A DNA stretch of 64,000 bases from Flavobacterium sp. 123 (GCF_003634825.1 NZ_RBXD01000001.1:1572501-1636500), one strand, 5' to 3'; positions 26,436-38,200 are shown, counted from the first letter of the stretch. The notes: a model not told the origin generated them from the letters alone. Translations and numbers: made by a program.

Positions 26436-27263
26436 TTATTTAACTGCTTTTATTAAGTAATACTTCTCAATAGTTGTAGATTCGTTGAAATTCTGTATTA
26501 AATTGTCAAGCACATTACTTTCTTTGGGTAAATTAACTGTTGTTTCAGTTCTCCATCCGTTTTTGTTAGAGATTTCGGTAGCACTATAAGGAATAACATT
26601 TTCAGAAATGTCAATGTACGCAATGGAATTGAATCCTATTTTTTTAAGAATTTCTATGTATGTTGTTATGCCATATTGATTTTTTATTGGAATCCCTATG
26701 CGTTCAGATCTAATTTCAAGGTCTGATTTTTCTGTTTCGGAGTTTGGTAAACAATCCGCCAGGCATAGTATTCCATTTTTTTTTAGTGTTCTATATGCTT
26801 CTTCAAAAAATTTTTCTCTAGTGTTAAATTGAAATGCTGATTCTATTGCAATAATAGTATCAAAAATATTGTCTTTATATTTTAATGCGGTAGCATCTCC
26901 TTTTTCTAAAAAAATTTGTTCTGATAATTCGTTTTCTATGACCTTTTCTTGTGCTTTTTTAACCTGATTGTCAATTATGTTTAATCCATGAATTGTTATA
27001 TTAGGTATTTTTTTGGCAAGAAAAATATCTTGATCCCCGTATCCAAAACCTACATCCAATATAATTTGGTTCTCTTTAATAGGAGCAAATAGTATTACTT
27101 GATCAATCATTTGTTCACAAGCTACTTTTGTTAGATTTGTGTTTTTCCAATAGCCTAGATTTAGATAATAGCAATTTGCATTAGAATTTGTTATTCTGGT
27201 TTCTAATTCAGAATACATATTCTTTGTTCTAATTTGATTTTCATCTTTGTTTGTATCTACCAT
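26436..27263 (-). CDS. Class I SAM-dependent methyltransferase
   Basis: About 275 residues from the ATG at 27263, one base after the ABC gene stop; a GTG 30 bp upstream overlaps the ABC gene. The SAM-binding motif I is ILDVGFGYGDQD, with downstream NIIDNQ, EKGDATAL and AIESAFQF motifs. The YLNLGYW lead-in resembles small-molecule methyltransferases of the EryG/sterol C-methyltransferase type. It could methylate a sugar hydroxyl or a terpenoid carbon or oxygen. No membrane segment. Confidence 0.75.
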   Translation of the reverse strand: MVDTNKDENQIRTKNMYSELETRITNSNANCYYLNLGYWKNTNLTKVACEQMIDQVILFAPIKENQIILDVGFGYGDQDIFLAKKIPNITIHGLNIIDNQVKKAQEKVIENELSEQIFLEKGDATALKYKDNIFDTIIAIESAFQFNTREKFFEEAYRTLKKNGILCLADCLPNSETEKSDLEIRSERIGIPIKNQYGITTYIEILKKIGFNSIAYIDISENVIPYSATEISNKNGWRTETTVNLPKESNVLDNLIQNFNESTTIEKYYLIKAVK

Positions 27264-27264
27264 T

Positions 27265-28476
27265 TTAGAGATGTCTTTTGAAAGTCCATTCACTATGAAT
27301 TATTGCAGTGTTAGGTCTTTGGTCTATCATTTCAGAATTTAATTTATTACTTTTTTTTACATTAAATTGTAATGCTTTAAACTGACTTATTAAAGGATTT
27401 TTTTCATTCATTATAATGTTTAATTTTAAAATATAAGCCCCTTTTTTTATTGTATAAGGTGGTAATATAGCTGAAATTAATATATGTTCATTTTGGCAGG
27501 TTTTGTCCTCTGATTCAACATTGCTAATCAGTGTCGAAATATAGCAAATATCGTTTCCTAATAAATTTTCGATACCAAAAGCAATGTCAATTTTAAATGG
27601 TTTTATAGTTTCTATCAAACAACTAAATTCTATAGGCTTATCTTCTATTATAGAATCATTTTGATTTGTATCAACTTTAATTTCCTTTAGAATTAAATAA
27701 TCATTTTTCAACAAAGGGTTTTTGTTGGTAACATGTTTATTTATAGGGAAACTGCTGTTCGACTTTAAAAGAGAATTATATAGGTAATTTTCAATTACAT
27801 CAGCTTTTCCGTTATTAATAATTTTTCCATTATCAAGCAGATAAAATTTTTCGCAGTTAGATATCAAAGTATTTAAGTCATGAGAAACAAAAATGAACGT
27901 TGCTGTTTTGTTTTTCTTATTTTTAATAAACTGTTTTACTTTTAGTTGAAAATTTGTATCTCCCACATTCATTACTTCATCTAAAAGATATACATCAAAA
28001 TCTAAATTGGCCATGATGCTAAAAGCCAAACGCAAGTACATTCCACTAGAATAGTTTTTTACCGGCTGATTAATGAATTTTCCAATTTCACTAAAATCTA
28101 CAATCTTATCGAATTTTACTGCAATTTCTTTTTTAGTGAATCCTAATAATTGTCCATTTAAAAAAATATTTTCTTTGCCACTTAACTCAGGGTGAAAACC
28201 TGCACCAATATCAAGGATACTAGCCACTCGTCCTTTTATAGTTGCATTTCCGCAAGTAGGTTTGGTTACGCCAGCCAGAATTTTTAATAAAGTGCTTTTT
28301 CCGCTTCCATTTGTGCCAATAATACCTACAGATTCTCCTTTTTTAATTTCAAATGTTATGTCTTCAAGTGCCCAAAATTCTTTTGTGTTATTTCCATCAT
28401 TATCTACTATCGGTTGATTCAGAATGTATTTTTTACCTATATTTTGAACTTTTATTGCTACATTATTTTCACACAT
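27265..28476 (-). CDS. Polysaccharide ABC transporter ATP-binding protein with C-terminal recognition domain (Wzt-like)
   Basis: About 403 residues. The ATPase domain spans ~1-250: Walker A GTNGSGKST, signature NYSSGMYLRL, Walker B DVYLLDE and switch His in VSHDL. A further ~150-residue beta-rich C-terminal domain resembles the Wzt carbohydrate-binding domain, which in O9a-type systems recognises the modified chain end before export. Partner permease gene overlaps upstream. This implies ABC-dependent export of a finished, lipid-linked glycan with a terminal signal, perhaps the methylated or otherwise modified end. Confidence 0.85.
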   Translation of the reverse strand: MCENNVAIKVQNIGKKYILNQPIVDNDGNNTKEFWALEDITFEIKKGESVGIIGTNGSGKSTLLKILAGVTKPTCGNATIKGRVASILDIGAGFHPELSGKENIFLNGQLLGFTKKEIAVKFDKIVDFSEIGKFINQPVKNYSSGMYLRLAFSIMANLDFDVYLLDEVMNVGDTNFQLKVKQFIKNKKNKTATFIFVSHDLNTLISNCEKFYLLDNGKIINNGKADVIENYLYNSLLKSNSSFPINKHVTNKNPLLKNDYLILKEIKVDTNQNDSIIEDKPIEFSCLIETIKPFKIDIAFGIENLLGNDICYISTLISNVESEDKTCQNEHILISAILPPYTIKKGAYILKLNIIMNEKNPLISQFKALQFNVKKSNKLNSEMIDQRPNTAIIHSEWTFKRHL

Positions 28477-29302
28477 AATCACTAAATTTATATTCTCTGT
28501 TGTTGTAATAAAACATTCCTGTCAAGGCAAGAAATAGAACAATAAAAAACGAAATAATCCAATTTATGTTAAAAGGAATTGTGTCAAAAAACATCCATCT
28601 CCACAAGTTTATCACATTAGCCATTGGGTTTAGGTCTAATAAAGGGCTGAATTTTTCGGGTAGTAAATCAGGGCTAAAAAATACGGGTGTAAGCCAAATG
28701 CCAAAATACATAATAAATGGAAGGATATGCAATAGGTCTCTTCTTCTATAAGCAAATGAAGCAATCCAAAAAACCAAAGTTAAGCCACATAATGCATTAA
28801 AAAAAAGAACAAAAGGGATAAATATTATTTTCCATGATATTGTAAGTTTAAAAAAAAGAATCAAAGGAATTAATAGTAACAAATTTAGTCCTAGTTCCAC
28901 TAGAGCTATAATTATTTTAGATAACGGAAGTATAGTTTTAGGAAAATATATCTTCTTTATTATATGTGATGATTCGTGAATGCTAATAATTCCTGCTTGA
29001 ACTATGTACGAAAAAAAATTCCATCCTAAAAGCCCACTTAATAAATAAACAGTGTAAGGAAGATTATTTGTTTTCCAATTTAAAAGGTATCCGAATAAAA
29101 AAGAAAATATAAGTAGCGTAGTTAAAGGATGAATAATACTCCATGTAATACCTATAAAAGTTTGAGCGTATTTAACTTTCAAATCTCTTTTTGCAAAAAC
29201 CCAAATCAGGCTTTTGTATTCCCATATTTTTTTTAAATAATTCGAAATACTGTCAGGGCTTGCGTTTATTTCTATAGTTATTTCTTTTTTTTTAGATTTC
29301 AT
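28469..29302 (-). CDS. Polysaccharide ABC transporter permease (Wzm-like)
   Basis: About 277 residues, six membrane helices, ABC-2 permease type. The amphipathic N-terminal segment and the RDLKVKYAQTFIGITWSII start are typical of TagG/Wzm permeases. It is the first gene of the long minus-strand cluster and overlaps the ATPase gene by 8 bp. The transcript must start in the AT-rich region between 29303 and 29639. Confidence 0.85.
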   Translation of the reverse strand: MKSKKKEITIEINASPDSISNYLKKIWEYKSLIWVFAKRDLKVKYAQTFIGITWSIIHPLTTLLIFSFLFGYLLNWKTNNLPYTVYLLSGLLGWNFFSYIVQAGIISIHESSHIIKKIYFPKTILPLSKIIIALVELGLNLLLLIPLILFFKLTISWKIIFIPFVLFFNALCGLTLVFWIASFAYRRRDLLHILPFIMYFGIWLTPVFFSPDLLPEKFSPLLDLNPMANVINLWRWMFFDTIPFNINWIISFFIVLFLALTGMFYYNNREYKFSDYV

Positions 29303-29639
29303 CAAATGCTATTTATAAGTATAGATTTTTGCTATTTTTTTAAAGAAAAAACGGTTTTTTTAATTGCTTAAAAGTTACTAATAATTACAAATTTAGAATT
29401 TAAAACCCCATACTTTTTACTAATAATTACAAATTTAGAGTTTTAATTCTGATACTTTTGTAATTTTTATAATTCTTTTTTATACTTTAAATTATGACCT
29501 TTTTTTTTAACTCAATAGTATTTTTTGTGTTAATTTAAAATATTGCGAGTAGGTTTGTTTCAAAAATATCAATTTCTTCATTGAAACTTCAATTTAAAAA
29601 TGAGTTGCTTTAGGAGAACAGGTTAAATTATTTGAATAA
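29303..29639. promoter_or_regulatory. AT-rich divergent control region between exporter cluster and TMTC-like gene
   Basis: No gene of credible length. It contains a 23-bp direct repeat at 29375-29397 and 29417-29439, spaced 42 bp start to start, each copy including TAAATTTG on the minus strand (29388-29395 and 29430-29437), which fits the Bacteroidota -7 consensus facing the exporter cluster. On the plus strand TACTTTTG at 29453-29460 fits the same consensus facing the TMTC-like gene. No clear -33 elements are visible at normal spacing. Confidence 0.55.
29375..29439. repeat. 23-bp direct repeat pair, 42-bp period
   Basis: Copies at 29375-29397 and 29417-29439 are identical by eye, starting TTACTAATAATTAC and ending TTTAGA. 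The period is about four helical turns, so both copies face the same side of the DNA. Confidence 0.75.
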
Positions 29640-32201
29640 TTGAATACAAAACTTTACTTACTTAAGGCATCAATACGAAATCAATTTTTTTTGAAGGATT
29701 ATACTTTAATATTATCCCTTCTTACATTAATTGTTTTTTCTAATTCAATCCTTAACGGTTATAATTATGATGATGTTTTAGTCACTCAAAACCAACCGTT
29801 GACCGCTGATGGAAGCCTTTCTTCTATTGTCAAAATCTTTGAAGGTTCCTATTATAAGGATGCTACTGGGCATTCTTTTGGTTATAGACCTATGGTTTTG
29901 CTTTCATTTGCAATAGAGCATAGTTTGTTTTCAGAGAGTCCACTAGTGAGTCACACCATCAATGTTTTATTGTATTTAGTCTCTGTATTACTGCTTTTTA
30001 ATTTGTTGTGTAATTTTTTCGGAGAAAATAAAATTCTTATTGCTTTTTTAGCTTCCCTTTTATTTATTGTTCATCCAGTTCATAGTGAGGTTGTGGCAAG
30101 TATAAAAAATAGAGACGAAATATTAGCATTTTTCTTTGCGATGCTTTCAGGACTTATGATTTTTAAATATTTGAAAAAAGAGAGTTGGTATTTTCTTTTG
30201 TTATCATTTCTCTTTTTTGCTGCAGGTATGTTGTCTAAAAAAAGTATTTATCCTTTAGTTGTTATTTATCCGTTTGCAATTCTTTTGTTAAAAACAATTA
30301 GTAGAAAAAACCTTTTATTAGTTGTCTTGTCTTTAGTTATTCCTGGCGCTCTTATAGGTTCGGATTTTGAGATTTCAAAATTAATGTTATTGATAGCTCT
30401 TCCTGTTTTAGCAGTTGCTCTATTTTATTTATTTTATTCAAGTCAAGAGTTTAAGTCTAATGGAAATCAAAATCAATTTTGGGTCAAGGAATCATTGCTA
30501 TTTATTATCTCTTGGTTTTTTGTGGGATTAGCACTTTATAAAAATAATTTTGGTTTTGTGTTCTTGGCAATTTTACCTTTATTTATTTCGAAATTAGAAG
30601 TTAAGAAAAGTATTTTTCAGCTAATGCTTCAGTTGTTAGTAATAGGTTTTGTTTTAAAAATTAATAATTGTTTTTTAATTACTCTTTTTACAGGAGCTGC
30701 TTATACTTTTTATTCTATTTCAAATAAAAAAATAGATTTTTTAAATAGTACAATTTTGCTAGTTTCAATTATTGGTCTGTTCTATTTAGGGATGTCTTTT
30801 AAAAAAATGTTTTTAATAGTTTATGTACTGCTGTTTTTTTATGTTTCTTTCAGAAGCACAAAGCTTAGTTTATTATTCTCAGCAACTAATTTTATAGTTA
30901 GTTTGTTTTATTTTCAAATAGGTATATTTCAAATATCATTATTGGTATTTTCATTAATTATTCATTTTAATTATTTAAAAAAGTATTTTCTCTCTTACTG
31001 GAGAACGGGAATTCTTTTATCTGTTTTTTCTTCTTTGATTTTTATAGGTTTTGAATTGAATTATCAAAGTAGCATTATAAAATCACTGACAAAATCTTCA
31101 GGAGGTGATGTTGAAAATATTCAGGAATATCTCAAAAAACTACCTTCTAAATCGGAAATTTCTGAAGGTAGAAGATTAGAATATATGGAAAACACCTTGG
31201 TAGCTCCTCATTCAATAAATGAAAAAATAGCTACAGGAATAGTTGTTTTAGGTGATTATGCAAGATTGATGGTTTTTCCTAATGAACTGTCTTTCTATTA
31301 TGGGTATTCTAAAATTAAGACTTCAAATTTCAATGATTACAGAGTTTGGTCTTATCTGTTAATTTATATTTTGCTATTCTTCTTAGCTATTTATCAGATT
31401 AACAAAAGGCCAATTATAAGTTTTGGAATTGGATGGTATTTTTTATCAATATTATTATTTAGTAATTGGGTAGAATTAGTTGCCGGAATGGTAGGCGAAA
31501 GGCTTGCTTTTACGGCATCTGCTGGTTTTTGTGTTTTCATTGCTGCTATTGTTTATGAATTAAAACCGAGTTTAGATTTGTTTAAACCCAAAAAAATAGA
31601 GTTTGCAGTTTTGGCTGTTTTGCTTTTATTTTCTGTTAAAACTTTCTCCAGAAATAGTCAATGGGAAAGTCCTATTAAATTAATGAGTCATGATATTGTG
31701 CATCTTGAGAATTCTGCACAAGCCAATAATATGTTGGCTTTAAGTTTAATGAGCGAATCGCTTACTAATACTACGCTTTCAAATGAAGCACGAATGGAGT
31801 ATCAAAAGAAAGCTATTAATTATTTTTCTAAAGCAATTGTGATTTACCCTTATTTTTTCAATTATCATTTTGATTTAGGACGTTCCTATGTGATGCAAAA
31901 AGATTTTGTGAATGCCAAAAAAGCATTTTTTGAGGCGTATAAATTACAACCTGAAAATTTACTTTCCTTAGATGAATTGACTAAAAGAAGTTTTGATTTG
32001 AAGGACAAAGAGGAGACCGTTAAATATGGTAATCTTTATTTGAAAATCAATCCATATAATGAAAGTATTCATGAATTAGTAGCTTATATCTGTCTTTTGA
32101 ATAAAGATTTTATCAGTACTAAAAAATATGCAGAAAGAGGTTTGTCCTATTTTCCCGCTAATGAAAATTTTAAACACATGATTATAGATTCTTCCCATTA
32201 A
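29640..32201 (+). CDS. TMTC-like multi-pass membrane glycosyltransferase with C-terminal TPR repeats
   Basis: 853 residues: about 15 hydrophobic helices (~20-660), then TPR-type helical repeats (~680-850, e.g. NYHFDLGRSYVMQKDF). An early loop has NYDDV, where GT-C enzymes place a catalytic acidic pair, and HPVHSEVVASIKNRDEI matches the conserved second-loop motif of eukaryotic TMTC O-mannosyltransferases and their bacterial DUF1736 relatives. It may move a sugar from a polyprenyl-phosphate donor to exported proteins. The start is TTG at 29640, as no ATG is near. The next genes encode a giant adhesin and its secretion partner, so these could be its substrates, but this is only inference. Confidence 0.7.
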   Translation: MNTKLYLLKASIRNQFFLKDYTLILSLLTLIVFSNSILNGYNYDDVLVTQNQPLTADGSLSSIVKIFEGSYYKDATGHSFGYRPMVLLSFAIEHSLFSESPLVSHTINVLLYLVSVLLLFNLLCNFFGENKILIAFLASLLFIVHPVHSEVVASIKNRDEILAFFFAMLSGLMIFKYLKKESWYFLLLSFLFFAAGMLSKKSIYPLVVIYPFAILLLKTISRKNLLLVVLSLVIPGALIGSDFEISKLMLLIALPVLAVALFYLFYSSQEFKSNGNQNQFWVKESLLFIISWFFVGLALYKNNFGFVFLAILPLFISKLEVKKSIFQLMLQLLVIGFVLKINNCFLITLFTGAAYTFYSISNKKIDFLNSTILLVSIIGLFYLGMSFKKMFLIVYVLLFFYVSFRSTKLSLLFSATNFIVSLFYFQIGIFQISLLVFSLIIHFNYLKKYFLSYWRTGILLSVFSSLIFIGFELNYQSSIIKSLTKSSGGDVENIQEYLKKLPSKSEISEGRRLEYMENTLVAPHSINEKIATGIVVLGDYARLMVFPNELSFYYGYSKIKTSNFNDYRVWSYLLIYILLFFLAIYQINKRPIISFGIGWYFLSILLFSNWVELVAGMVGERLAFTASAGFCVFIAAIVYELKPSLDLFKPKKIEFAVLAVLLLFSVKTFSRNSQWESPIKLMSHDIVHLENSAQANNMLALSLMSESLTNTTLSNEARMEYQKKAINYFSKAIVIYPYFFNYHFDLGRSYVMQKDFVNAKKAFFEAYKLQPENLLSLDELTKRSFDLKDKEETVKYGNLYLKINPYNESIHELVAYICLLNKDFISTKKYAERGLSYFPANENFKHMIIDSSH

Positions 32202-32278
32202 ATAAGTAAGATTCAATAAAATAAACACATTAAAACAAAAATAAATAGAATCATTTTGATTTTAAAACAATTAGAATT

Positions 32279-35200
32279 ATGAATTTAAAAAATTACCCAA
32301 ATCAAAAAATTAAACTGAATTTTTTATTGAGTTTTTTACTGTTTTTGATTCTCAGTGCAACTACTTATTCACAGTGTTCAGTGGGGACTAATGGAGTAAC
32401 ATTGGCTTCTCCTACGTCATGTTCCACATACAATTATAACATTGGTCCGGGTGAATATGAGTATCTAAACTTAGAAGGAGGAGTTACTTATCAATTTGGC
32501 TTGAGTTCAGCCGCTTTATCATATTGGGCTCCAAACCAAATTTTTTGGGGTAATGGTATCTGTATAGATGGTGGTGCTAACGGAAACCAAGTTACGTATA
32601 CTGCCCCATCAACAAGACAATATAATATAGGTACCAATAGACTTACCTCTAGTGGTTACTATTTTAATGGTGTATCTGCAACATTGTCTTATGCACCTGT
32701 TACTCCAGCTTATCCGTCTGCTATTTCTGGGCTTAATAATGCATGTAAAGGATCTTCTATAACTTATTCAATACCATCCGCTTTATATGCTAAAGATTAT
32801 GTTTGGGAATATTCTATTAATGGTGGAGCAAGTTATATTAATCTAACAACTACGGGAACAACATCAGTTACATTTTCGTGGCCAACAGGTTCTACTGGAA
32901 CTTTACAAGGGGTAGTTCGAGTAAAATCCCAGAATGGACCTTGCTCTAGTGGATGGAGAACGTATAGTGTTAATGTATTAGATCAGCCAACATCGCCAAC
33001 CACCGCTGTTAAACTTAATAATGTTTCTCAAGTTTGTATTGACACACCTGTTGGAATTTCAAGCGTTTCTGGAGGAATTAATCAAGGTTGTACTGTTGAA
33101 TACAGGTTTTCTATAGATGGAGGTTCAACATGGTCTAATGCTTCAACGACTCCGCCAACGGGTATTAGTTCGTCAATAAAAGGAGTTAACAGAATTCAAA
33201 TTCAAGCCAGAAGAATGAATTGTATTTCTTCTTGTGATACTTCCTCATGGAATACAGTAGCCACTTGGGATGTAGATGTGACTCCACCTACAGTTTTTAC
33301 AAAAAATATTACAGTAGATCTTAGCGGAATTACAGGAACTTATACATTAGATCCATTATTAGTAAATAATAATAGTACTGATAACTGTACTATAGCCAGT
33401 TACTCAGTAAGTCCAAATACTTTTAATTGTAGTAATACAGGGACAAATACTGTTATCTTAACAGTTACTGATAACGCTGGAAACTTCTCTACACGTTCAG
33501 CTGTAGTAACCGTTAGAGATGTTACTCCTCCTATTGTCTTGACACAGGATAAGACAATACAATTAGATGCAACAGGTCATGTTTCAATTACGCCAGGTGA
33601 TATCGATCTTAATTCTTCAGATATCTGTGGAATAGAAAGTATTTCATTAAAAAAATTAGGGGATTCAGATGCTTCTTACTCTACGACAGGACTTACTTTT
33701 GACTGTACTGAGGAAGGTGAAAATACGGTGGTTTTGAGAGTAATTGATATAAAAGGAAATGTTGCTACTAGACAAGCAAAAGTAATTGTTCAAGATCAAA
33801 TTGCACCGGTTATCAAAGTGAAAGATATCACTTTGCAATTAAACGAAAAAGGAACAGTAAGTTTAACTCCAGATATGATTGATGATGGAACTTCGGACAA
33901 CTGTATTTATACTTTGTTTACAATTCCAAGTTCATTTACATGTAATGATGTTGGACCTAATACGGTATTAGTTATTGCTACTGATACAGGAAATAATGTT
34001 CAATTTTCATCAATTGTAGCTACTATTCAAGATACTATTAAACCTACAATTACTGCTCCAGCAGATATAACTGTTAATGCAGATGCTACTTGTAGTGCAA
34101 CAGGACTTAATTTAGGTTCAGCAATTACTGCTGATAATTGTTCAGTTGCAACTGTAGTAAATGATGCTCCTGCTGTATTTCATTCAGGGATTAATACGAT
34201 CACTTGGACAGTAACGGATGTTAATGGGAATATTCAAACGGCAGTACAAAAAGTTACCGTTGTCGATGTTACAATACCTACTATTACGGCGCCATCATTG
34301 TATAAAGTAAACGCGGATTCTGACAAATGTGGAATTTTAGTGTCTAATAGTACTTTTGGAATCCAATATGGTGATAATTGTTCAGGTGCAATTTTAAAAG
34401 GAAAATATAAAAATGGTACGCAAGTTCTGTCTACAGACGTATTGCCTTTAGGCTATACTAGTATTACTTGGACAGTTACAGATGGAGCGGGAAATAGGGC
34501 CTCTACTGAGCAAACTGTAAATGTGGTTGATGGAACATCTCCAACAATAGCAAATCCTGCTGATGTGAATAGGAATGTAAGTGCGTCAGCTTGTAGTTTT
34601 AATGAATTGACTTTGACAGCTCCGCTTAATTCTGATAATTGTGCAGTAACTAGCATAACTAATAATCATCCTTCTACGACCTATCCAATAGGAACAACAG
34701 TTGTTGTTTGGACAGCAATTGATGCGGCTGGAAATGTGACAAAAGTAAATCAAAATGTAATTATACATGATGTTACTCCGCCTACTATTACATGTGTTTC
34801 TGGTTCTCCAATAACAAAAAGTAATACCATAGGAATTTGTGGATATGTAGTTAATGGTTCAGAGTTTGATCCAACATCTACAGATAATTGTTTAAACCCA
34901 ACGCTAACACATAACTTTACTTCAACTAGTAATTCTAATAGTTTAGCAGGTGCTACTTTTCCAATTGGCACAACTACTGTTACGTGGACAGCTACTGATG
35001 CTTCAGGAAATATATCAACTTGTAATACTGTGGTAACGGTTGTGGATACCGAAGCTCCAGTAATGCAAAATTGTCCTAGCGATATAACTGTTGGTTCATA
35101 TAGTGGTTGTACTTTGGTTCCAAATTGGTCAGCGCCAACTGCAATCGATAATTGTGGTTCTTCGGTTACAATTGTTCAAACACAAGGACCATCTCCATTA

Positions 35201-38200
35201 GAGACTAATGCTCCAGGAACTTATACTGTTGAATATAAAGCGACTGATAGTAGTTTAAATTCTAGCTATTGTAATTTTACTGTTACTGTAGTGGGTTCTT
35301 CAACACCAATATTAGTAGCACCATATAATGTAACTTCAAAAAACACAGATACTGATGCTTGTACATGGACTGCTCCAATAGGAAGTTTGAAACCAATTCA
35401 GGCCATTGGAAATTGTCCATTAGCGGTTACATGGGATGTATTGAATCCTGATAATTCTCATTCTACAGGGACAAATGATGTAAGTTCTCATGCATTTGCC
35501 AAAGGAACAAGTACGGTAAGCTATACATTAACGGCTTCTGGCAGTGACCCAATAACTAAAACATTTACAGTTACTGTTGTAGACAATCAAAAACCAACAC
35601 TAATAGCACCATCTAATGTTGCTATTAATTTAACATCAACTTGTGTAGCATCAGAAGTAAATCTAGGTACTCCAACACTTACTGATAATTGTTTAGGGGC
35701 TACTTATACAAATAATGCACCTGCTACTTATCCTTTGGGAGTTACTACTGTAACTTGGACTGCAACGGATGCATCAGGAAATACAAGTTTAGCAACACAA
35801 ACAGTAACAGTTACTGATAATCAAGCGCCAGTTATTACATTTGGTCCAGGTCATTCTATCACTAAAAATACTAGTGCAGGGGAATGTAATTATACCGCTG
35901 TGGGAACTGAATTTAATCCAACGGTAACTGATAATTGTACTATAGCAACTTTTACACATAATTATGTAAGTGCTGCAAGTACTACAACTTTAGCAGGAGC
36001 AATATTCCCTAAAGGGGTGACGACAATTACTTGGACTGCAACTGACGTTAATGGGAATTCAGCTACTTATCCTATTACTATTACTGTAAATGATACTGAG
36101 GCACCAATTTTTACTAATTGTATTACAAATCAAATGTTGACAATTGGAAAATCAATTAGTACTTGTGCTGGATCGACAAGTTGGCCAATACCTCAAGCAA
36201 CAGATAATTGTTCTACACCAATTATTACTTTGGTGTCAACACCAATACCTCAACAAAATTCTGGTAATGAATATGTTCCTGGAATTTATGAAATTAAATA
36301 TAGAGCATCAGATAGTTCATCTAATACTAGTTTTTGTAGTTTCTATGTAAAAGTTATAGATTCAACAAACCCTATTATTGTTTGTCCTCAAAATACGATT
36401 CACGAAGCTGATGAAAACGCATGTACTTGGGCTTCTCCAGTGGGTAGTTTAACACCAATTCAAGCGGTAGGAAATTGTCCAAAAGTTAGTTGGAGTCTTG
36501 TGAATCCAGATGGAACAAATGTTTCTGGAACTTTAGATGTAAGTCAGTATGTATTTATGAAAGGAGTGACGCAAGTTACTTACACGATAATTGATGCAAA
36601 TGATAATACGGACACTTGTACATTTAATGTGACCGTAACAGATACAGTGAAACCAACTTTAGTAGCGCCAGCTGATTTGAATTTGAATGTAACTTCAAGC
36701 TGTACTTTATCAAATGTTAATTTAGGTACTCCAGTAGTAACTGATAATTGCGCTGGAACTATAGTAATTAATGATGCGCCACTTGTATTTCCTGTAGGGA
36801 TTACTACTATTATTTGGACTGCAACTGACGCAAGCGGTAATGTGAGTAAAGCTACTCAAATAGTTACTGTTACTGACGCTGTTCTTCCTACAATTACGTA
36901 TTCAGGTTCTTCAACAATAACAAAAAATAATACATCAGGTACTTGCGGATATGTAGTGAAAGGTCTAGAATTTGACCCAGCTGCTTCTGATAACTGTACT
37001 GTAGTAAGTTTAACACATGATTTTTCGTCTTGGAATAATCCTAATACACTAGATGGTGCCACTTTTCCAATAGGTACTACACAAGTAATTTGGACAGCTG
37101 TTGATGCTAATGGAAATACAAAAAACTATGGACAAAGTATAACAGTTAGGGATATTGAAAAACCGATGTTTGTAAATTGCTTTGCCAACCAAACCATAAC
37201 TGTAGGACCAAATTGTTCTGGAGGTGTTGCTTGGCCTGTTCCTGTTGTACAAGATAATTGTAGTGTGACGATTACACAAACAGGACCAACTAATGGATCT
37301 AATTTAACAATCGGTCAATCGTATCCTATTCAGTATACTGCAACTGATCTTTCTGGTAACACGGCTACATGTGCATTTACAATTGTAGTTGTTGATAGTA
37401 CAACACCAATAATTAATTGTCCAGGAAATATAGTCGTTCATTCAGATTCGAATTCATGTAATTGGATTTCGCCAGCTGGAAGTTTAACTCCTATAGTTTC
37501 AGGAAAATGCCCTATAACAGTAGATTACACTGTTACCAATCCAGGCGGAGCAATAGTTACAGGTTCAAATGATATTAGTGGTTATACATTTTTACCTGGT
37601 TTGAGTTCTGTAACTTATAAGGTAACCGATGCAGATGGACTTACTAAAGATTGTTCTTTTACAGTTAAAGTGATTGATGTAATCAAGCCTTCAATAACTG
37701 CTCCAGCGGATATACAAGTGGATTTAAATTCTTCTACTTGTAACGAAACTAATATTGTTTTAGGAACTCCGGTAACAAGCGATAATTGCGCAGTTTATAC
37801 AGTTACAAATAATGCACCTGCTGTTTTTGCATTAGGTAAAACAATAGTTACATGGACAGTAATTGATACTTCAGGAAATAAAGCTACGGCTATTCAAAAT
37901 ATAACAATAACGGATGTTTCAGCCCCAGTAATCAGTTGTCCTTTTAATAGTACAATTATTAAAAACGTTACAACTGGTGAATGCGGATATATAGTACCTG
38001 ATACTAGTTTAGATGCAACAGTAACTGAAAATTGTTCATTAATTAGTTTAACTCATAATTATTCTCAATGGACAAATAATACTAGTTTAAAAGGAGCTAC
38101 TTTCCCAATAGGCACAACGAATGTTATTTGGACAGCTGTTGATACTGCTGGAAATACATCTACTTGTGTAAGAGATATTGTAGTTCAAGATAAAGAATCA

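Noticed and set aside
34453..34971. Minus-strand open frames inside the adhesin genes
   Set aside because: They arise from the Thr/Val/Ala-rich codon pattern of the plus strand and have no start signals, recognisable domains or separate codon bias.
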